Assembly: GCA_028710565.1 (NCBI GenBank)
Contig: JAQTTV010000013.1
Location: 21,747-85,746 of the forward strand
Direction of reading: 5' to 3'
DNA from: Gallionella sp.
GTDB taxonomy: Bacteria > Pseudomonadota > Gammaproteobacteria > Burkholderiales > Gallionellaceae
DNA length: 64,000 nucleotides
Within the stretch, counting starts at the first letter, position 1; every line of letters begins with the position of its first letter. The position numbers and the translations under genes were made by a program. The notes under the pieces are model-generated. The model worked only from the letters and a program-made list of their open reading frames with translations, ran no database searches and was not told where the DNA came from. Positions 53,755 to 63,605 of the stretch are shown here, piece after piece.

Positions 53755-54896
53755 GTCAATTAAAATCATTTGTGATTACACCATCGGGAAAATCCGAACT
53801 GGATAATCCAACGGGAGAGCTGACTCTCGATCAGCGCCAAATACTGTCGTTAGTGGATGGACATCGTACGATTAAAGAGGTAAGCCAGCTCGTTTCTTCA
53901 ACTACTAGTTTATATTTGAATGAATTTTTTGAGTATTTGCTCTTGGCTGGGCTGATTACTGATGCGAGTGAGGCGAATATGCCAATTGATCCAACGCGAG
54001 TTCCCTTTAAAAAAGCGGCTTTGACAACGCAAGTATTAAATCAAGATAGACTGTTATTGACCGAAAGCGAGCGGCGTGCCTGTTTAGAACAAGATTTAAA
54101 AAACAGTGAAACTCAGCTAGCGCAACTAAGTGAAGAACACGAACAATTAGCCAACAAATACAAACGGATCAAACAACAGGTCTTATCGTATAAAGAAGGC
54201 ATGGAGAGTCGCATTGTCGCCCAACAAGCGGAACTCGATATTATCCTAAAACAAAACCAGCAATCCTTAAGTCAGCGTGTCCAACTCGAAACCGAATTAA
54301 AAACGTTGCGGGAAGAGTTTGAGCAACAACAAGAATTGATGGAACGTAAAACCATGCAGCTTGAAGACGCAGTGAAAGTTCGCATGTCGAAAGAGCGTTT
54401 AATCAGCGAAGAACAGCAGCGGCAAAAAATGTTAGTGGCTGATGAAATGGTGCATACGCACCCGCGTTATAAGAAAATCCGTGATTTAGATTTTTTTAGG
54501 AATTTTGGCAACTTGGAGCTGGCGGAGTTATTACTTTGGGCCGAGTGGCGAGTAGCGGAGCCTGGTGAAGTGGTATTACAGGAAGGCGATATAGGTACGC
54601 CCTTTTTTGTAGTTGTTTCTGGACGGTTAGTCGTAGAAAAATCACATAAAATACTGACGATTCTTAAGCCTGGCACTCCTTTTGGTGAGGGATTTTATTT
54701 AGAGCATGAAAATTCTTGTCGCAGTGCGAGTGTCGTAGCCAAGACTGATTGTGAGTTGTTACGTATTGATCCTGCCCACTTGGATAGTGCTGAATTAGGA
54801 TCCAGAATGCGTATCGCTGAAGCCTTTATGCGCATTCAAACCAAGCGGTTGCGTGCAGCCAGTCAGATGCTCAAAAACTTATTAGCGCATAGCTAG
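53751..54896 (+). CDS. Paralogue 1: winged-helix-like / coiled coil / cyclic-nucleotide-binding protein
   Basis: 381 aa with no signal peptide or membrane helix. Residues 1-75 form a small module (VITPSGKSELDNPTGELTLDQRQILSLVDGHRTIKEVSQL and ELLLAGLITD-like end) that looks like a winged-helix or protein-interaction fold. Residues about 95-230 are a continuous coiled coil rich in Glu, Gln, Lys. Residues about 245-365 form a cyclic-nucleotide-binding domain with the phosphate-binding-cassette pattern FGEGFYLEHENSCRSASV, keeping Gly-Glu near 312 and Arg near 324. A terminal helix (RIAEAFMRIQTKRLRAA) closes the protein. The layout is opposite to CRP/FNR, where the nucleotide domain comes first. 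Start overlaps nudB stop (ATGA), so it is coupled to it. Confidence 0.85.
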   Translation: MSQLKSFVITPSGKSELDNPTGELTLDQRQILSLVDGHRTIKEVSQLVSSTTSLYLNEFFEYLLLAGLITDASEANMPIDPTRVPFKKAALTTQVLNQDRLLLTESERRACLEQDLKNSETQLAQLSEEHEQLANKYKRIKQQVLSYKEGMESRIVAQQAELDIILKQNQQSLSQRVQLETELKTLREEFEQQQELMERKTMQLEDAVKVRMSKERLISEEQQRQKMLVADEMVHTHPRYKKIRDLDFFRNFGNLELAELLLWAEWRVAEPGEVVLQEGDIGTPFFVVVSGRLVVEKSHKILTILKPGTPFGEGFYLEHENSCRSASVVAKTDCELLRIDPAHLDSAELGSRMRIAEAFMRIQTKRLRAASQMLKNLLAHS

Positions 54897-55012
54897 AAAA
54901 GGGAAGGGAGAAGGGGGTGAACGGTTTGTTTCACGTTTCACCAAGCAGCGCAGCAGCGCAGCAGCACATCACCCTTCCCTCTTCTCCCGTCCCCCTTCTC
55001 CTTATCAATGGG
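54897..55012. repeat. Inverted C/G-rich repeat between paralogues 1 and 2
   Basis: GGGAAGGGAGAAGGGGG near the left is complemented by CCCTTCCCTCTTCTCCCG and CCCCCTTCTCC near the right, with CAGCGCAGCAGCGCAGCAGC between. Same composition as the insert inside copA at 42437. Confidence 0.6.
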
Positions 55013-55027
55013 AACATTGGAAAATAA

Positions 55028-56179
55028 ATGCTAGAAAATAGAGTTTTTGCTTTAACTGACTTGGGACATGCCGAACTAGATAAACTAGATGGCAATATCT
55101 CAGGCAATGAAAAGCGGTTAATGCAGTTGTTGGATGGAAACTCCTCGCTTGATGAAGTTAAAAAGCTGGCACCTGCTGCGGTTCGTTATGATTTAGAACG
55201 CTTGTTAAACTGCTTGTTGGACAAACGCTTTATTATCGAATCACAACAAATCTCATCACCTCACGTTTTGCCAATTACTGACTTAAAGAACGGTGGAGTA
55301 CCGCCTGCTATAAAGCCCTTGTATATGGAAATGCGGTTATTGGCAGAAATTGAAGGTAAGAGACGTTTAGCGGCAGAGAGGGAGTTAGAACAAGTCACAT
55401 TACAACTGGCAGAGACACGAAATCGCCTACAAGCCTTGACGGATAAGTATCAACATTTAACCAGCAGAATTCAGCTTTACAAATGTAGTATTGAGAAAAA
55501 GTTCGCCGAGCAGAACGCACAAATTGCAGCGATTTCTGGGGTGAGTCAGGACGATAGAGCTGAACGCGTCAAATTGGAGTCAGAACTGGGGCGGTTACGT
55601 GTTGAGTTGGAAATAAAGCAGGATATGATGGATAAAATCACCACGGAGATGGATGAGACCGTTCATCAAAAATTGGTTGTTGCGCAATCCATCGAAAATC
55701 AAAAACGCAAACAAATCAAAATTGAAGCTGAAAATCGGGTTCGTACTCATCCGCAATATGCGCGGATACGTGGTCTGGACTTCTTTAAAAAGTTTCGCAA
55801 TTCCGATTTAGACGCGCTGCTCTCTTGGGCGGAATGGTTGAATGTCAAAGCTGGCGAAACGGTTATTTCAGAAGGTGAGCTAGGCTTGCCTTTTTATGTG
55901 GTCGTTTCAGGCCGTCTGGCGGTGGTTAAAAAGAGACGAACATTAAGTGTATTGAAAGCAGGTAATTCATTTGGTGAAATCGCCTATTTAGATGACGAAA
56001 ATCCACAGCGAGATGTGAGTGTGGTGGCTCAAACCGACTGTGAACTGCTCAAACTAGAACCGTCCCATTTGGAAAATGCAGAATTAATGCTGCGTATGCA
56101 TATTGCAGAAGCCTTGGTGCGCGTGCAAGCGCAAAGATTACGCCGTACGGTAGATACCGTCGTGAGAATGTTGGACTAG
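55028..56179 (+). CDS. Paralogue 2: winged-helix-like / coiled coil / cyclic-nucleotide-binding protein
   Basis: 383 aa, same three-part layout as paralogue 1. N-terminal module FALTDLGHAELDKLDGNISG and GNEKRLMQLLDGNSSLDEV (1-75), coiled coil about 95-235, nucleotide domain about 240-365 with VRTHPQYARIRGLDFFKKF at the junction and FGEIAYLDDENPQRDVSV as the cassette. The junction block is nearly identical to paralogue 3, which suggests recent duplication. Terminal helix AEALVRVQAQRLRR. A separated repeat lies upstream. Confidence 0.85.
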   Translation: MLENRVFALTDLGHAELDKLDGNISGNEKRLMQLLDGNSSLDEVKKLAPAAVRYDLERLLNCLLDKRFIIESQQISSPHVLPITDLKNGGVPPAIKPLYMEMRLLAEIEGKRRLAAERELEQVTLQLAETRNRLQALTDKYQHLTSRIQLYKCSIEKKFAEQNAQIAAISGVSQDDRAERVKLESELGRLRVELEIKQDMMDKITTEMDETVHQKLVVAQSIENQKRKQIKIEAENRVRTHPQYARIRGLDFFKKFRNSDLDALLSWAEWLNVKAGETVISEGELGLPFYVVVSGRLAVVKKRRTLSVLKAGNSFGEIAYLDDENPQRDVSVVAQTDCELLKLEPSHLENAELMLRMHIAEALVRVQAQRLRRTVDTVVRMLD

Positions 56180-56329
56180 ACACGAGCATAATAACCCACA
56201 AATAAAGTTTGAATACAACGAGTTGTAGTCGCCACAGTAAGTTGGTAGCATGAGTATGCAACGCATATCCAGCCTAGCAACGAAAAATTAGCCGCTAAAT
56301 TAAATACTAAATTCCCCTTCAGAGGATAC

Positions 56330-57697
56330 ATGATGAGCGAGACGAGAGTATTTGTAAGAACCCAATTAGGTCAGTTGGAACTGGATAAGTTGGATGGCAA
56401 CCTATCCGAAGATGAAAAGCGTTTGATTTGCCTGATTGATGGCCAAAATAGCATCGCAGATTTAAGGCGCAAAGCCCCACATGAAGTGCGCGATTATCTG
56501 GGCGAATTATTAAGTCATTTACTCTTAAAAGGATTTATTATTGACATTCGTCAAGAGATCAAAGAGAAAAAAACTTTTATCAGAACACACCTAGGGGATC
56601 TGGCACTGGAACAACCAGACAGAAATACGTCAGAAGGTGAGCTCTATGTATTGTCATTGCTGGATGGTCGTATCAATGTCGCAGAATTAAGAACGAAAAT
56701 CACATCGTTTACTTCCTACGATGTGCTTGATCTAGTCAATAAGCTACTACTTAAAGAGCTAATTATTGAGCAACCCCTAGCCGAGTCTATTGATAAAAAG
56801 GAAAAAATGCTGAAGCATGCAAATGCCAGCCAAACACTACATCTGGAAATGCTATTACTGGCTGAAGTAGAAGTAGAGCGTCGTCTAGAAGTTGAGCAGG
56901 AACTCGTAGCATTGCGAGAAAAATACGCCCAATCACAATCCGATCTGAGTAAGATCACGTCAGATTATGAGGGGATGCGAAGCAAAATCACCCTTTATAG
57001 GCGAGAGGTTGAGGCCAAAATTACAGAACAGCAAGCTGAAATTGTGGCGATTTCGGGGCAGAATCAAGGCGACCGCACGCAGCGTATGAAGTTGGAAACT
57101 GATTTAATCCAATTGCGCTTAAAAATGGAAATGATGCAGGACATGATGGGCAAACAATCCGCTGTTTTAGATGAAACCATACAGCAACGTTTACTACTTG
57201 CCCAGTTGGCAGCACAAGCTGAACGCAAACAAAACAAGGTGAATGCAGAGAGTCGTGTTCGCACACATCCACAATATGCGCGGGTAAGAGGATTAGATTT
57301 CTTCAAAAAATTCCGTAATTCTGATTTGGATGAGTTGCTGTCTTGGTCTGAGTTAATCCATGTGAAGGAAAATGAGACGATTATCTCTGAGGGTGAATTT
57401 GGGTTGACGTTCTACATTGTGCTGTCGGGAAAATTACTCGTACTGAAGGATAAGCATACGATCATGATGTTAAGCACGGGAGATTCTTTTGGCGAGTGTT
57501 CTCATTTTTCTGAGGGTGAGCTACTAAGAGATATTAGTGTTAGATCACAATCGGAATGCGAGTTATTGTTGTTTGAGCCCGTATATTTGGAAAAAGCGGA
57601 ATTAATGTTACGTATGAACTTGGCTGAATCACTCGTACGTACCCAAGTAAAACGTCAGCGACGGATGATGAAGGTGATGGTTAAGATGCTCAGTTGA
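56330..57697 (+). CDS. Paralogue 3: as paralogue 2 but with duplicated N-terminal module
   Basis: 455 aa; start ATG at 56330 or the adjacent ATG at 56333, which sits 7 bases after GAGG. Two copies of the N-terminal module stand in a row: VFVRTQLGQLELDKLDGN with GQNSIADLRRKAP (about 6-70), then TFIRTHLGDLALEQPDRN with GRINVAELRTKI (about 82-148). The coiled coil follows (about 165-310), then the nucleotide domain with VRTHPQYARVRGLDFFKKF and the cassette FGECSHFSEGELLRDISV. Arg in LRD is kept but the cassette diverges from the others (His-Phe for the usual Ala-Tyr-Leu), so ligand preference may differ. Confidence 0.85.
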   Translation: MMSETRVFVRTQLGQLELDKLDGNLSEDEKRLICLIDGQNSIADLRRKAPHEVRDYLGELLSHLLLKGFIIDIRQEIKEKKTFIRTHLGDLALEQPDRNTSEGELYVLSLLDGRINVAELRTKITSFTSYDVLDLVNKLLLKELIIEQPLAESIDKKEKMLKHANASQTLHLEMLLLAEVEVERRLEVEQELVALREKYAQSQSDLSKITSDYEGMRSKITLYRREVEAKITEQQAEIVAISGQNQGDRTQRMKLETDLIQLRLKMEMMQDMMGKQSAVLDETIQQRLLLAQLAAQAERKQNKVNAESRVRTHPQYARVRGLDFFKKFRNSDLDELLSWSELIHVKENETIISEGEFGLTFYIVLSGKLLVLKDKHTIMMLSTGDSFGECSHFSEGELLRDISVRSQSECELLLFEPVYLEKAELMLRMNLAESLVRTQVKRQRRMMKVMVKMLS

Positions 57698-57771
57698 GTA
57701 GGGTTAGGCTTGATATTATTAGGAAATCGAATTTATTTTCACCACCCGAAATCAAATATTAAGGATCAATC

Positions 57772-58959
57772 ATGAGACAAACTAAAATTTTTTCGATCAC
57801 CTATGAAGGTAGGGACGAACTGGAATACTCGACGGGCATGTTGGTCGGCGATGAACGACGGGTGATGCGCTTGATCGATGGGGTCAGCAGCGTAGAAGGG
57901 ATAGGCAAAAAAGTGCCTCCCAGCGTGCGAGTCAACTTGGATGATATCTTTGAAAAACTGCTGGCGGCTAGATTGATTGAAGATACAGGCAAAGGCGCAT
58001 TTGATATTCCCCTGAAAAAACTGGCCTTAATGTTTGAAGAAAAGGTTGAAGCTGCAATTTTGGCGAGTAAAGAAGCCCATAAAGATATTGTTTCATTCGC
58101 AGAATTAGAACTGGAACGACGCGTTGAAACTGAGCACAAATTGGCGAGTAGCGAAGCTAAATTGACGCAAACCAACATGAATTTGGCACTCATCACCAAT
58201 CAGTATGAATCACTCCAGCAACAAGTGGCGGCCTACAAGCAGGGCATGGAGGCAAAAATTGCCGAGCAGCAATCCCAGTTAGTCGCGGTATTAGGGCAAA
58301 GTAAGGAGGCGCAGGCACAACGCTTTAAGTTAGAAAGCGAATTAAATCAGATGCGCTCTGATTTTGTACAAATGCAAGACACCATAGAGAAAAAAGCGGC
58401 GCGTATGGATGAAACGCTACGCTTGCGTGTACTGGAAGAGCAGCATGCTTTGCAAGTCAAAAAAGAGCAAATGAAAGTGGCCGCAGACGAGATGGTGCGC
58501 TCACATCCTCATTACGCACGCATACGTGGACTAGAATTTTTCAAGGACTTCCGTAATTCTGACTTAGCTGAATTGCTACTCTGGACAGAATGGAAAGAAT
58601 TTAAAGAAGGCGAGCAAATTTTGGTTGAAGGTGAAATGAGCTTTCCCTTTTACATCATTGTGTCAGGCAAATTACAGGTACTGAAGGGCGGCAAAGAACT
58701 TATCGTATTGAAGGCGGGCGAACCTTTTGGGGAAATTTCCTATTTGGATAATGACAATCCGCATCGCAGTGCCAGCGTCGCGGCGAAAACCGATTGTGAA
58801 TTGTTATTGCTGGATCCCTCTTATTTAGACAATGCTGCACCGATGCTGCGTATGTGCATCGCGGAAGCGATTGTTCGGGTACAAGCCAAACGCTTACGTC
58901 GAGCGGTCAATATGGTCGTAAAACTATTGGTGGATAAAAATGCAGAAGTTGACCTCTAA
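57772..58959 (+). CDS. Paralogue 4: winged-helix-like / coiled coil / cyclic-nucleotide-binding protein
   Basis: 395 aa, the same architecture. N-terminal module [20 protein letters not shown] and [18 protein letters not shown] (1-75), coiled coil about 95-240, nucleotide domain about 245-370 with [16 protein letters not shown] and the cassette [18 protein letters not shown], the closest of the four to the CRP consensus. C-terminal helix [16 protein letters not shown]. Its final codons overlap the start of nadA at 58940, so the last gene is linked to NAD synthesis in transcription. Confidence 0.85.
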   Translation: MRQTKIFSITYEGRDELEYSTGMLVGDERRVMRLIDGVSSVEGIGKKVPPSVRVNLDDIFEKLLAARLIEDTGKGAFDIPLKKLALMFEEKVEAAILASKEAHKDIVSFAELELERRVETEHKLASSEAKLTQTNMNLALITNQYESLQQQVAAYKQGMEAKIAEQQSQLVAVLGQSKEAQAQRFKLESELNQMRSDFVQMQDTIEKKAARMDETLRLRVLEEQHALQVKKEQMKVAADEMVRSHPHYARIRGLEFFKDFRNSDLAELLLWTEWKEFKEGEQILVEGEMSFPFYIIVSGKLQVLKGGKELIVLKAGEPFGEISYLDNDNPHRSASVAAKTDCELLLLDPSYLDNAAPMLRMCIAEAIVRVQAKRLRRAVNMVVKLLVDKNAEVDL

Positions 58960-60040
58960 TCCCGACACGATGATTGAAATCCCTTATGACCACCCTGGCT
59001 GTAGCACCGCTGCCGCATGGGCAAAAACCCCACGTGAACCCGCTCCCGAAGAAAAGGCCGCACTGATCGCGCACATTAAAGACATGCTGATCGCGCAAAA
59101 TGCCGTGCTGGTCGCACATTATTACGTCCATCCTGATTTGCAAGACTTAGCTGAGGCTACTGGGGGTATGGTGTCGGATTCCTTGGATATGGCGAATTTT
59201 GGCTATCAACATCCCGCACAAACCATCGTGGTGGCGGGCGTGCGCTTTATGGGCGAAACGGCCAAAATTCTCAGTCCCGAAAAACGCGTGCTGATGCCCG
59301 ATTTGGATGCGACGTGTTCGCTAGATTTAGGCTGCCCCGCTGACGAATTCACCGCGTTTTGTGATGCGCACCCCGATCACACGGTGGTGGTCTATGCCAA
59401 CACCAGCGCGGCGGTCAAAGCACGGGCAGATTGGATGGTGACCAGCTCCATCGCCCTGCCCGTGGTCAAACACCTGAAAGCACAAGGCAAAAAAATCATC
59501 TGGGCACCTGACCGTCATTTAGGCAACTATATTGAGCAAGAAACAGGCGTGGAAATGTTGCGCTGGCAAGGCGCGTGCATCGTACATGATGAGTTTAAGG
59601 TCAGCGAATTGCAGGCGTTAAAAGCGCAACACCCCAATGCCAAAGTATTAGTGCATCCCGAATCACCCGCTGCGGTGGTGGCATTGGCAGATGTGGTGGG
59701 ATCAACCACGCAAATCATCAAAGCCTCACAACAGTTTGATAACACAGAATTTATCGTGGCAACCGATAACGGAATTTTGCACAAAATGCGCACCTTGTCT
59801 CCGCACAAAACCTTTATCGAAGCACCTACCGCAGGCAAAGGCGCGAACTGCCGCAGTTGCGCGCATTGTCCGTGGATGGCGATGAACGGTTTAACCAATT
59901 TGGCAGAAGTCCTCGAAACGGGTAAAAACGAAATCCACATCGACCCAGCAATTGGCGAACGCGCCAAATTGCCGATACAACGAATGCTGGACTTTGCCAA
60001 ACAAATCAACCTGCCAACCAAGGGCATAGGAAACGCCTAA
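58940..60040 (+). CDS. nadA: Quinolinate synthase NadA
   Basis: 366 aa. The three [4Fe-4S] ligands are in [22 protein letters not shown] and [34 protein letters not shown] and the [14 protein letters not shown] segment carry the substrate-binding residues. It makes quinolinate from iminoaspartate and DHAP in NAD biosynthesis. The start at 58940 overlaps paralogue 4; a second ATG at 58970 lacks a ribosome site. No nadB or nadC is in the window. Confidence 0.96.
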   Translation: MQKLTSNPDTMIEIPYDHPGCSTAAAWAKTPREPAPEEKAALIAHIKDMLIAQNAVLVAHYYVHPDLQDLAEATGGMVSDSLDMANFGYQHPAQTIVVAGVRFMGETAKILSPEKRVLMPDLDATCSLDLGCPADEFTAFCDAHPDHTVVVYANTSAAVKARADWMVTSSIALPVVKHLKAQGKKIIWAPDRHLGNYIEQETGVEMLRWQGACIVHDEFKVSELQALKAQHPNAKVLVHPESPAAVVALADVVGSTTQIIKASQQFDNTEFIVATDNGILHKMRTLSPHKTFIEAPTAGKGANCRSCAHCPWMAMNGLTNLAEVLETGKNEIHIDPAIGERAKLPIQRMLDFAKQINLPTKGIGNA

Positions 60041-60068
60041 GGGGACATTGATTTATTCGGATCTCATT

Positions 60069-60088
60069 ATTCCTGCGGAAGCAGGAAT
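60069..60088. repeat. Small palindrome between nadA and panC
   Basis: ATTCCTGC-ggaa-GCAGGAAT, a perfect 8-bp stem with a tetraloop, the form of common extragenic palindromes, followed by no T-run. It may still stop transcription between nadA and panC. Confidence 0.6.
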
Positions 60089-60140
60089 CCAGTAAAAGCA
60101 AACAGCTGAACACGTTTTTTGCCCTCTACGAAAGCACGAT

Positions 60141-60971
60141 ATGCAGATTTTGACTAGCACCGCCGAATTACGGGCGCGTTTGCGCACGGAACCCAACATC
60201 GTTTTTGTCCCCACCATGGGGAATTTGCACCAAGGGCATCTTGATTTGATGCACCTTGCCCGTGCGCATGGCAGTTGTGTCGTCGCCAGCATTTTCGTCA
60301 ATCCGCTACAATTTGGCCCAAATGAAGATTTTGATCGTTATCCGCGCACCTTTGCGGCAGATTGTGAAAAGTTAACAGGTTTGGTTGACGTGCTATTCGC
60401 CCCCAGTGTGACGGAGTTATACCCCATCCAGCAAACGGTATTTGTGGAGCCTCCGTCTGTAGCGAACCAGTTATGCGGTGCGAATCGTCCTGGGCATTTT
60501 CGGGGCATGGCGACGGTGGTACTCAAGCTGTTCAACTTGGTTCAACCCCATATTGCTGTATTTGGTCAGAAGGATTATCAGCAATTACACATTATTCGCC
60601 AGATGGTGACGCAGTTTAATTTGCCGATTCAGATTATTGGGGGTGCCACCGTCAGAGCGGAAGATGGCTTGGCATTAAGCTCACGTAATCAATATCTTAA
60701 TAATGAACAACGTGCAGAAGCCGCGAGCTTATTCCGCACTTTGAATCACTTGCGTGACGCGCTGTTGCAAGGTGAATCAGATATAAATGCTTTGGAACAA
60801 GCTGCCATTGACGGGTTGACTGCACGCGGTTGGCAAGTCGATTACCTGACGGTACGCAATCAATCCGATCTCCTCCCCGCAACTCAGCACGAATGCGTGA
60901 TTTTAGCCGCTGCCAAACTGGGCAATACCCGATTGTTAGACAATGTGGAAGTGAACTTGCCTAAGGCATGA
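60141..60971 (+). CDS. panC: Pantothenate synthetase PanC
   Basis: 276 aa. VPTMGNLHQGHLDLMHLARAHG (the HxGH-like ATP-grasp-independent signature of PanC), FVNPLQFGPNEDFDRYPRTF, FGQKDYQQLHIIRQMV and LALSSRNQYLNNEQR are all present. It joins pantoate to beta-alanine with ATP. panB is not in the window. Start ATG at 60141 preceded by a weak ribosome site. Confidence 0.96.
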   Translation: MQILTSTAELRARLRTEPNIVFVPTMGNLHQGHLDLMHLARAHGSCVVASIFVNPLQFGPNEDFDRYPRTFAADCEKLTGLVDVLFAPSVTELYPIQQTVFVEPPSVANQLCGANRPGHFRGMATVVLKLFNLVQPHIAVFGQKDYQQLHIIRQMVTQFNLPIQIIGGATVRAEDGLALSSRNQYLNNEQRAEAASLFRTLNHLRDALLQGESDINALEQAAIDGLTARGWQVDYLTVRNQSDLLPATQHECVILAAAKLGNTRLLDNVEVNLPKA

Positions 60972-61010
60972 AATCACAGATTGGCGAGCCCCCTACCCTT
61001 CTCATTCGTC

Positions 61011-61202
61011 CTCTCGCCCGCTTGCGGGAGAGGGTTAGAGAGCATAAGTATCTACACGACGCTTTACTACCTGCCACATTCCCTCCCCCTAGCAGGGGGA
61101 GGGTTAGGGTGGGGGTTGAAATCGTCTCACGGATGTAAACTTTCACCCCCCATCCCAGTTGCCCCCTCGCTTCGCTCTCCCCCCTGCTAGGGGGAAGGAG
61201 CA
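61011..61202. repeat. Cluster of C/G-rich intergenic hairpins
   Basis: Several hairpins: CTCTCGCCCGC with GCGGGAGAG (61011-61032), CCCTCCCCCT with AGGGGGAGGG (61081-61103), and CCCCCTGCTAGGGGG near 61184-61198. They fill the panC-methyltransferase gap and resemble blocks at 20505, 42437, 52328 and 54897. No gene is supported between 60972 and 61351. Confidence 0.6.
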
Positions 61203-61351
61203 TGTTCGCTATGCTTTAATTACAAATCATCACGTTAGAGTTAATCAATCAAAATATGTGCATTCTCAAAAATGCGCTATAAATTGTGTAGATAACTATG
61301 CCTTACAGCACACTACGAATTTACGTCGCTACGGTCAAAATACGCATGCTG

Positions 61352-62467
61352 CTACTGAGCGGCTAATCGCCACAACGAAGTTCGTTCTGCAGCGCGGGCG
61401 GCGTGCAACGGGTCGGTAGGGTCGGCGGCTTTGCTGTGTTGCGGACGAACTTCTATACGCGCCACCACCTGTAAACCTGCTTCCGCGATCCATGTCAGCA
61501 AAGTTTCCCGTGTGCGCAAGCCCAAGTGTTCAGCAATATCGGACAAAATCAGCCAACCTTCGCCATTGGGCGTGAGATGCGCCGTCAATCCAGCAAGGAA
61601 GCCGCGCAGCATTTGGCTGTTGGGATCAAAAATCGCGTATTCAATCGGAGAGCTGGGGCGGGCGGGAATCCACGGTGGGTTGCACACAATCAGTGGCGCA
61701 CGCCCTTCAGGAAATAAGTTCGCTGGCTGCACATCAACTGCCCCACCCAAACCCAGTTGAGCCAAATTTTCACGCGCACACGCTAACGCGCGTGGGTCTT
61801 GGTCGGTCGCAATCACACGCTTTACGCCACGACGCGCCAATACGGCCGCCAATACGCCTGTGCCTGTGCCGATGTCAAAGGCTAAGTCTAATGCAGGCAA
61901 CGGCGTGTCATTCACCAACGCCACATATTCCCCGCGCACAGGGGAAAATACGCCGTAATGCGGATAAATACGTCCGCCCAACACAGGAATCTCCACCCCT
62001 TTTTTGCGCCATTCTGACGCGCCTATCAGCCCCAATAGTTCGCGCAACGACACCACTGAAGACGTACCGTGTTCTCCATACACGGCCTGACAGGCGGCTT
62101 GTACATCAGGGGCGCGGCGCAAGGGAATGGTGTAATGTCCATCCAGCGGAATCAACAGCATCCCCAAGGTGCGCGCCCGTTGCGATTGTGCTTGGCGATG
62201 CAAATTAAACACTTCGCTAGGGACACTCGCGGCTTTACGCGGTTTGTGATCAGCACGGCGGGACATCGCCACCAACAATTGGCGCGCATTCTGAAAATCG
62301 CCGCGCCATAACAACGCCGTACCTTCGCACGCCAAGCGATAAGCTTCATCCGCCTTCATCGTGTCGTCCGCCACTTTCACCCGCTTAGGGGCTGTCACGC
62401 CACTTTCCGAACGCCAATGCGCCGTACAAGTCTTACCTGCTTCTGCCCAGCTCATCATCGTTTGCAT
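61352..62467 (-). CDS. Class I SAM-dependent methyltransferase, N5-Gln/rRNA type
   Basis: 371 aa from the ATG at 62467, chosen because AAGGAAA lies 5 bases upstream. The SAM fold holds DIGTGTGVLAAVLARRG (motif I) and VIATDQDPRALACARENL; the catalytic motif is NPPWIP, as in PrmC/RlmG-type N-methyltransferases. The N-terminal 170 residues are a separate helical domain. Target could be a release factor-like Gln or an RNA base; not determined. It is convergent with no close partner; LOG gene lies upstream on the same strand. Confidence 0.85.
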   Translation of the reverse strand: MQTMMSWAEAGKTCTAHWRSESGVTAPKRVKVADDTMKADEAYRLACEGTALLWRGDFQNARQLLVAMSRRADHKPRKAASVPSEVFNLHRQAQSQRARTLGMLLIPLDGHYTIPLRRAPDVQAACQAVYGEHGTSSVVSLRELLGLIGASEWRKKGVEIPVLGGRIYPHYGVFSPVRGEYVALVNDTPLPALDLAFDIGTGTGVLAAVLARRGVKRVIATDQDPRALACARENLAQLGLGGAVDVQPANLFPEGRAPLIVCNPPWIPARPSSPIEYAIFDPNSQMLRGFLAGLTAHLTPNGEGWLILSDIAEHLGLRTRETLLTWIAEAGLQVVARIEVRPQHSKAADPTDPLHAARAAERTSLWRLAAQ

Positions 62468-62551
62468 CAAATTTCCTTTATTCAATTCTTGGTTCACCAC
62501 ATAGGCAAACACATCGTCCGACTGTACCACGCTTCCGAACATAATCCCGTA

Positions 62552-63265
62552 TTACAAATACAACTGACGCTCGCGTTCCGCATCGGAGGGTTCAAATCCA
62601 CGGGTTTCATAGTGTTTGAAGATGGCAGCAACCACGGCTTGAGGCTCGTCAATTAGTTGGATAAAGCTCATGTCACTGGGGTTAATGACTTTTTCTGCGA
62701 TCAGTGTGGTACGAAACCAATCTAGCATCCCGCCCCAAAAGGCACTGCCAACCAAAATAATGGGGATGCGGCGTGTTTTGCCCGTTTGTACCAAGGTCAA
62801 GGCTTCCATCAATTCGTCCAAGGTGCCGAAGCCGCCTGGCATCACGACATACGCGCTGGCAAATTTCACAAACATCACTTTGCGCGAGAAAAAATGCTGA
62901 AAGGTGTGACTGATATTTTGATAAGGATTGCCCGCTTGTTCATGGGGCAGTTGGATATTTAAACCCACGCTTGGCGATTTACCGTAGAACGCGCCTTTGT
63001 TTGCCGCCTCCATAATCCCAGGGCCACCGCCAGAAATCACCGCAAAACCCGCATCGGACAACAAGCGGGCGATTTCTTCAGCAAGTTGGTAATAAGGTTG
63101 GTCTGGTTTGGTGCGCGCACTGCCAAATATGCTGACGGCGGGATGGATATAACTAAGCCGTTCGGTAGCAGAAACAAATTCTGACATAATGCCGAATACG
63201 CGCCATGCCTCCTTAGAAGTCCCTTCTGGAATCGCTGGCAGGGGTATTTTGGATGTGCTATTCAT
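62552..63265 (-). CDS. LOG-family protein (Rossmann, TIGR00730)
   Basis: 237 aa. VSIFGSARTKPDQPYYQLAEEI, VISGGGPGIMEAANKGA and the family motif PGGFGTLDELMEALTLVQTGK are present. LOG-family members are nucleotide 5'-monophosphate phosphoribohydrolases, some annotated as lysine decarboxylases by mistake. Probable role in nucleotide salvage or cytokinin-like riboside release. Confidence 0.93.
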   Translation of the reverse strand: MNSTSKIPLPAIPEGTSKEAWRVFGIMSEFVSATERLSYIHPAVSIFGSARTKPDQPYYQLAEEIARLLSDAGFAVISGGGPGIMEAANKGAFYGKSPSVGLNIQLPHEQAGNPYQNISHTFQHFFSRKVMFVKFASAYVVMPGGFGTLDELMEALTLVQTGKTRRIPIILVGSAFWGGMLDWFRTTLIAEKVINPSDMSFIQLIDEPQAVVAAIFKHYETRGFEPSDAERERQLYL

Positions 63266-63605
63266 GTCAGTACCTTGTTAAATTTAAATCAAAAAATTAT
63301 GGAGAATCAACACATTGTCATTCTCGTGTCGCGACTTTCATCATCGACTCAATACGGAGAGCCTCAACCACATAGCATTTTAGCGGAGATTACGCTCAGA
63401 ATCGCTATAGCTGATGGGTTAATTCACCATCACCCTGCGTAGAACTCAACAGACATGATAGGCAATGGCACGATGCTATGCAGCATGTACCATACCCCGC
63501 CCATCGACCTCACGCCATAGCGAAAAATCTGTACGTGGGTATGGCGGTAAACGAATCTAAGTTAGAATCCTACCGCTCCTCATTAGCACGACGAATAATT
63601 TCACC
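63266..63605. other. Intergenic region without a gene
   Basis: Between the divergent LOG and BFD-like genes. No frame with recognisable content and no palindromic operator stood out, though both promoters must lie here. Confidence 0.5.

Noticed and set aside
53751..58959. The cyclic-nucleotide-binding array as a CBASS or similar signalling defence system
   Set aside because: No nucleotide cyclase, effector nuclease or membrane pore gene is adjacent, and the array is embedded in housekeeping genes, unlike defence islands.
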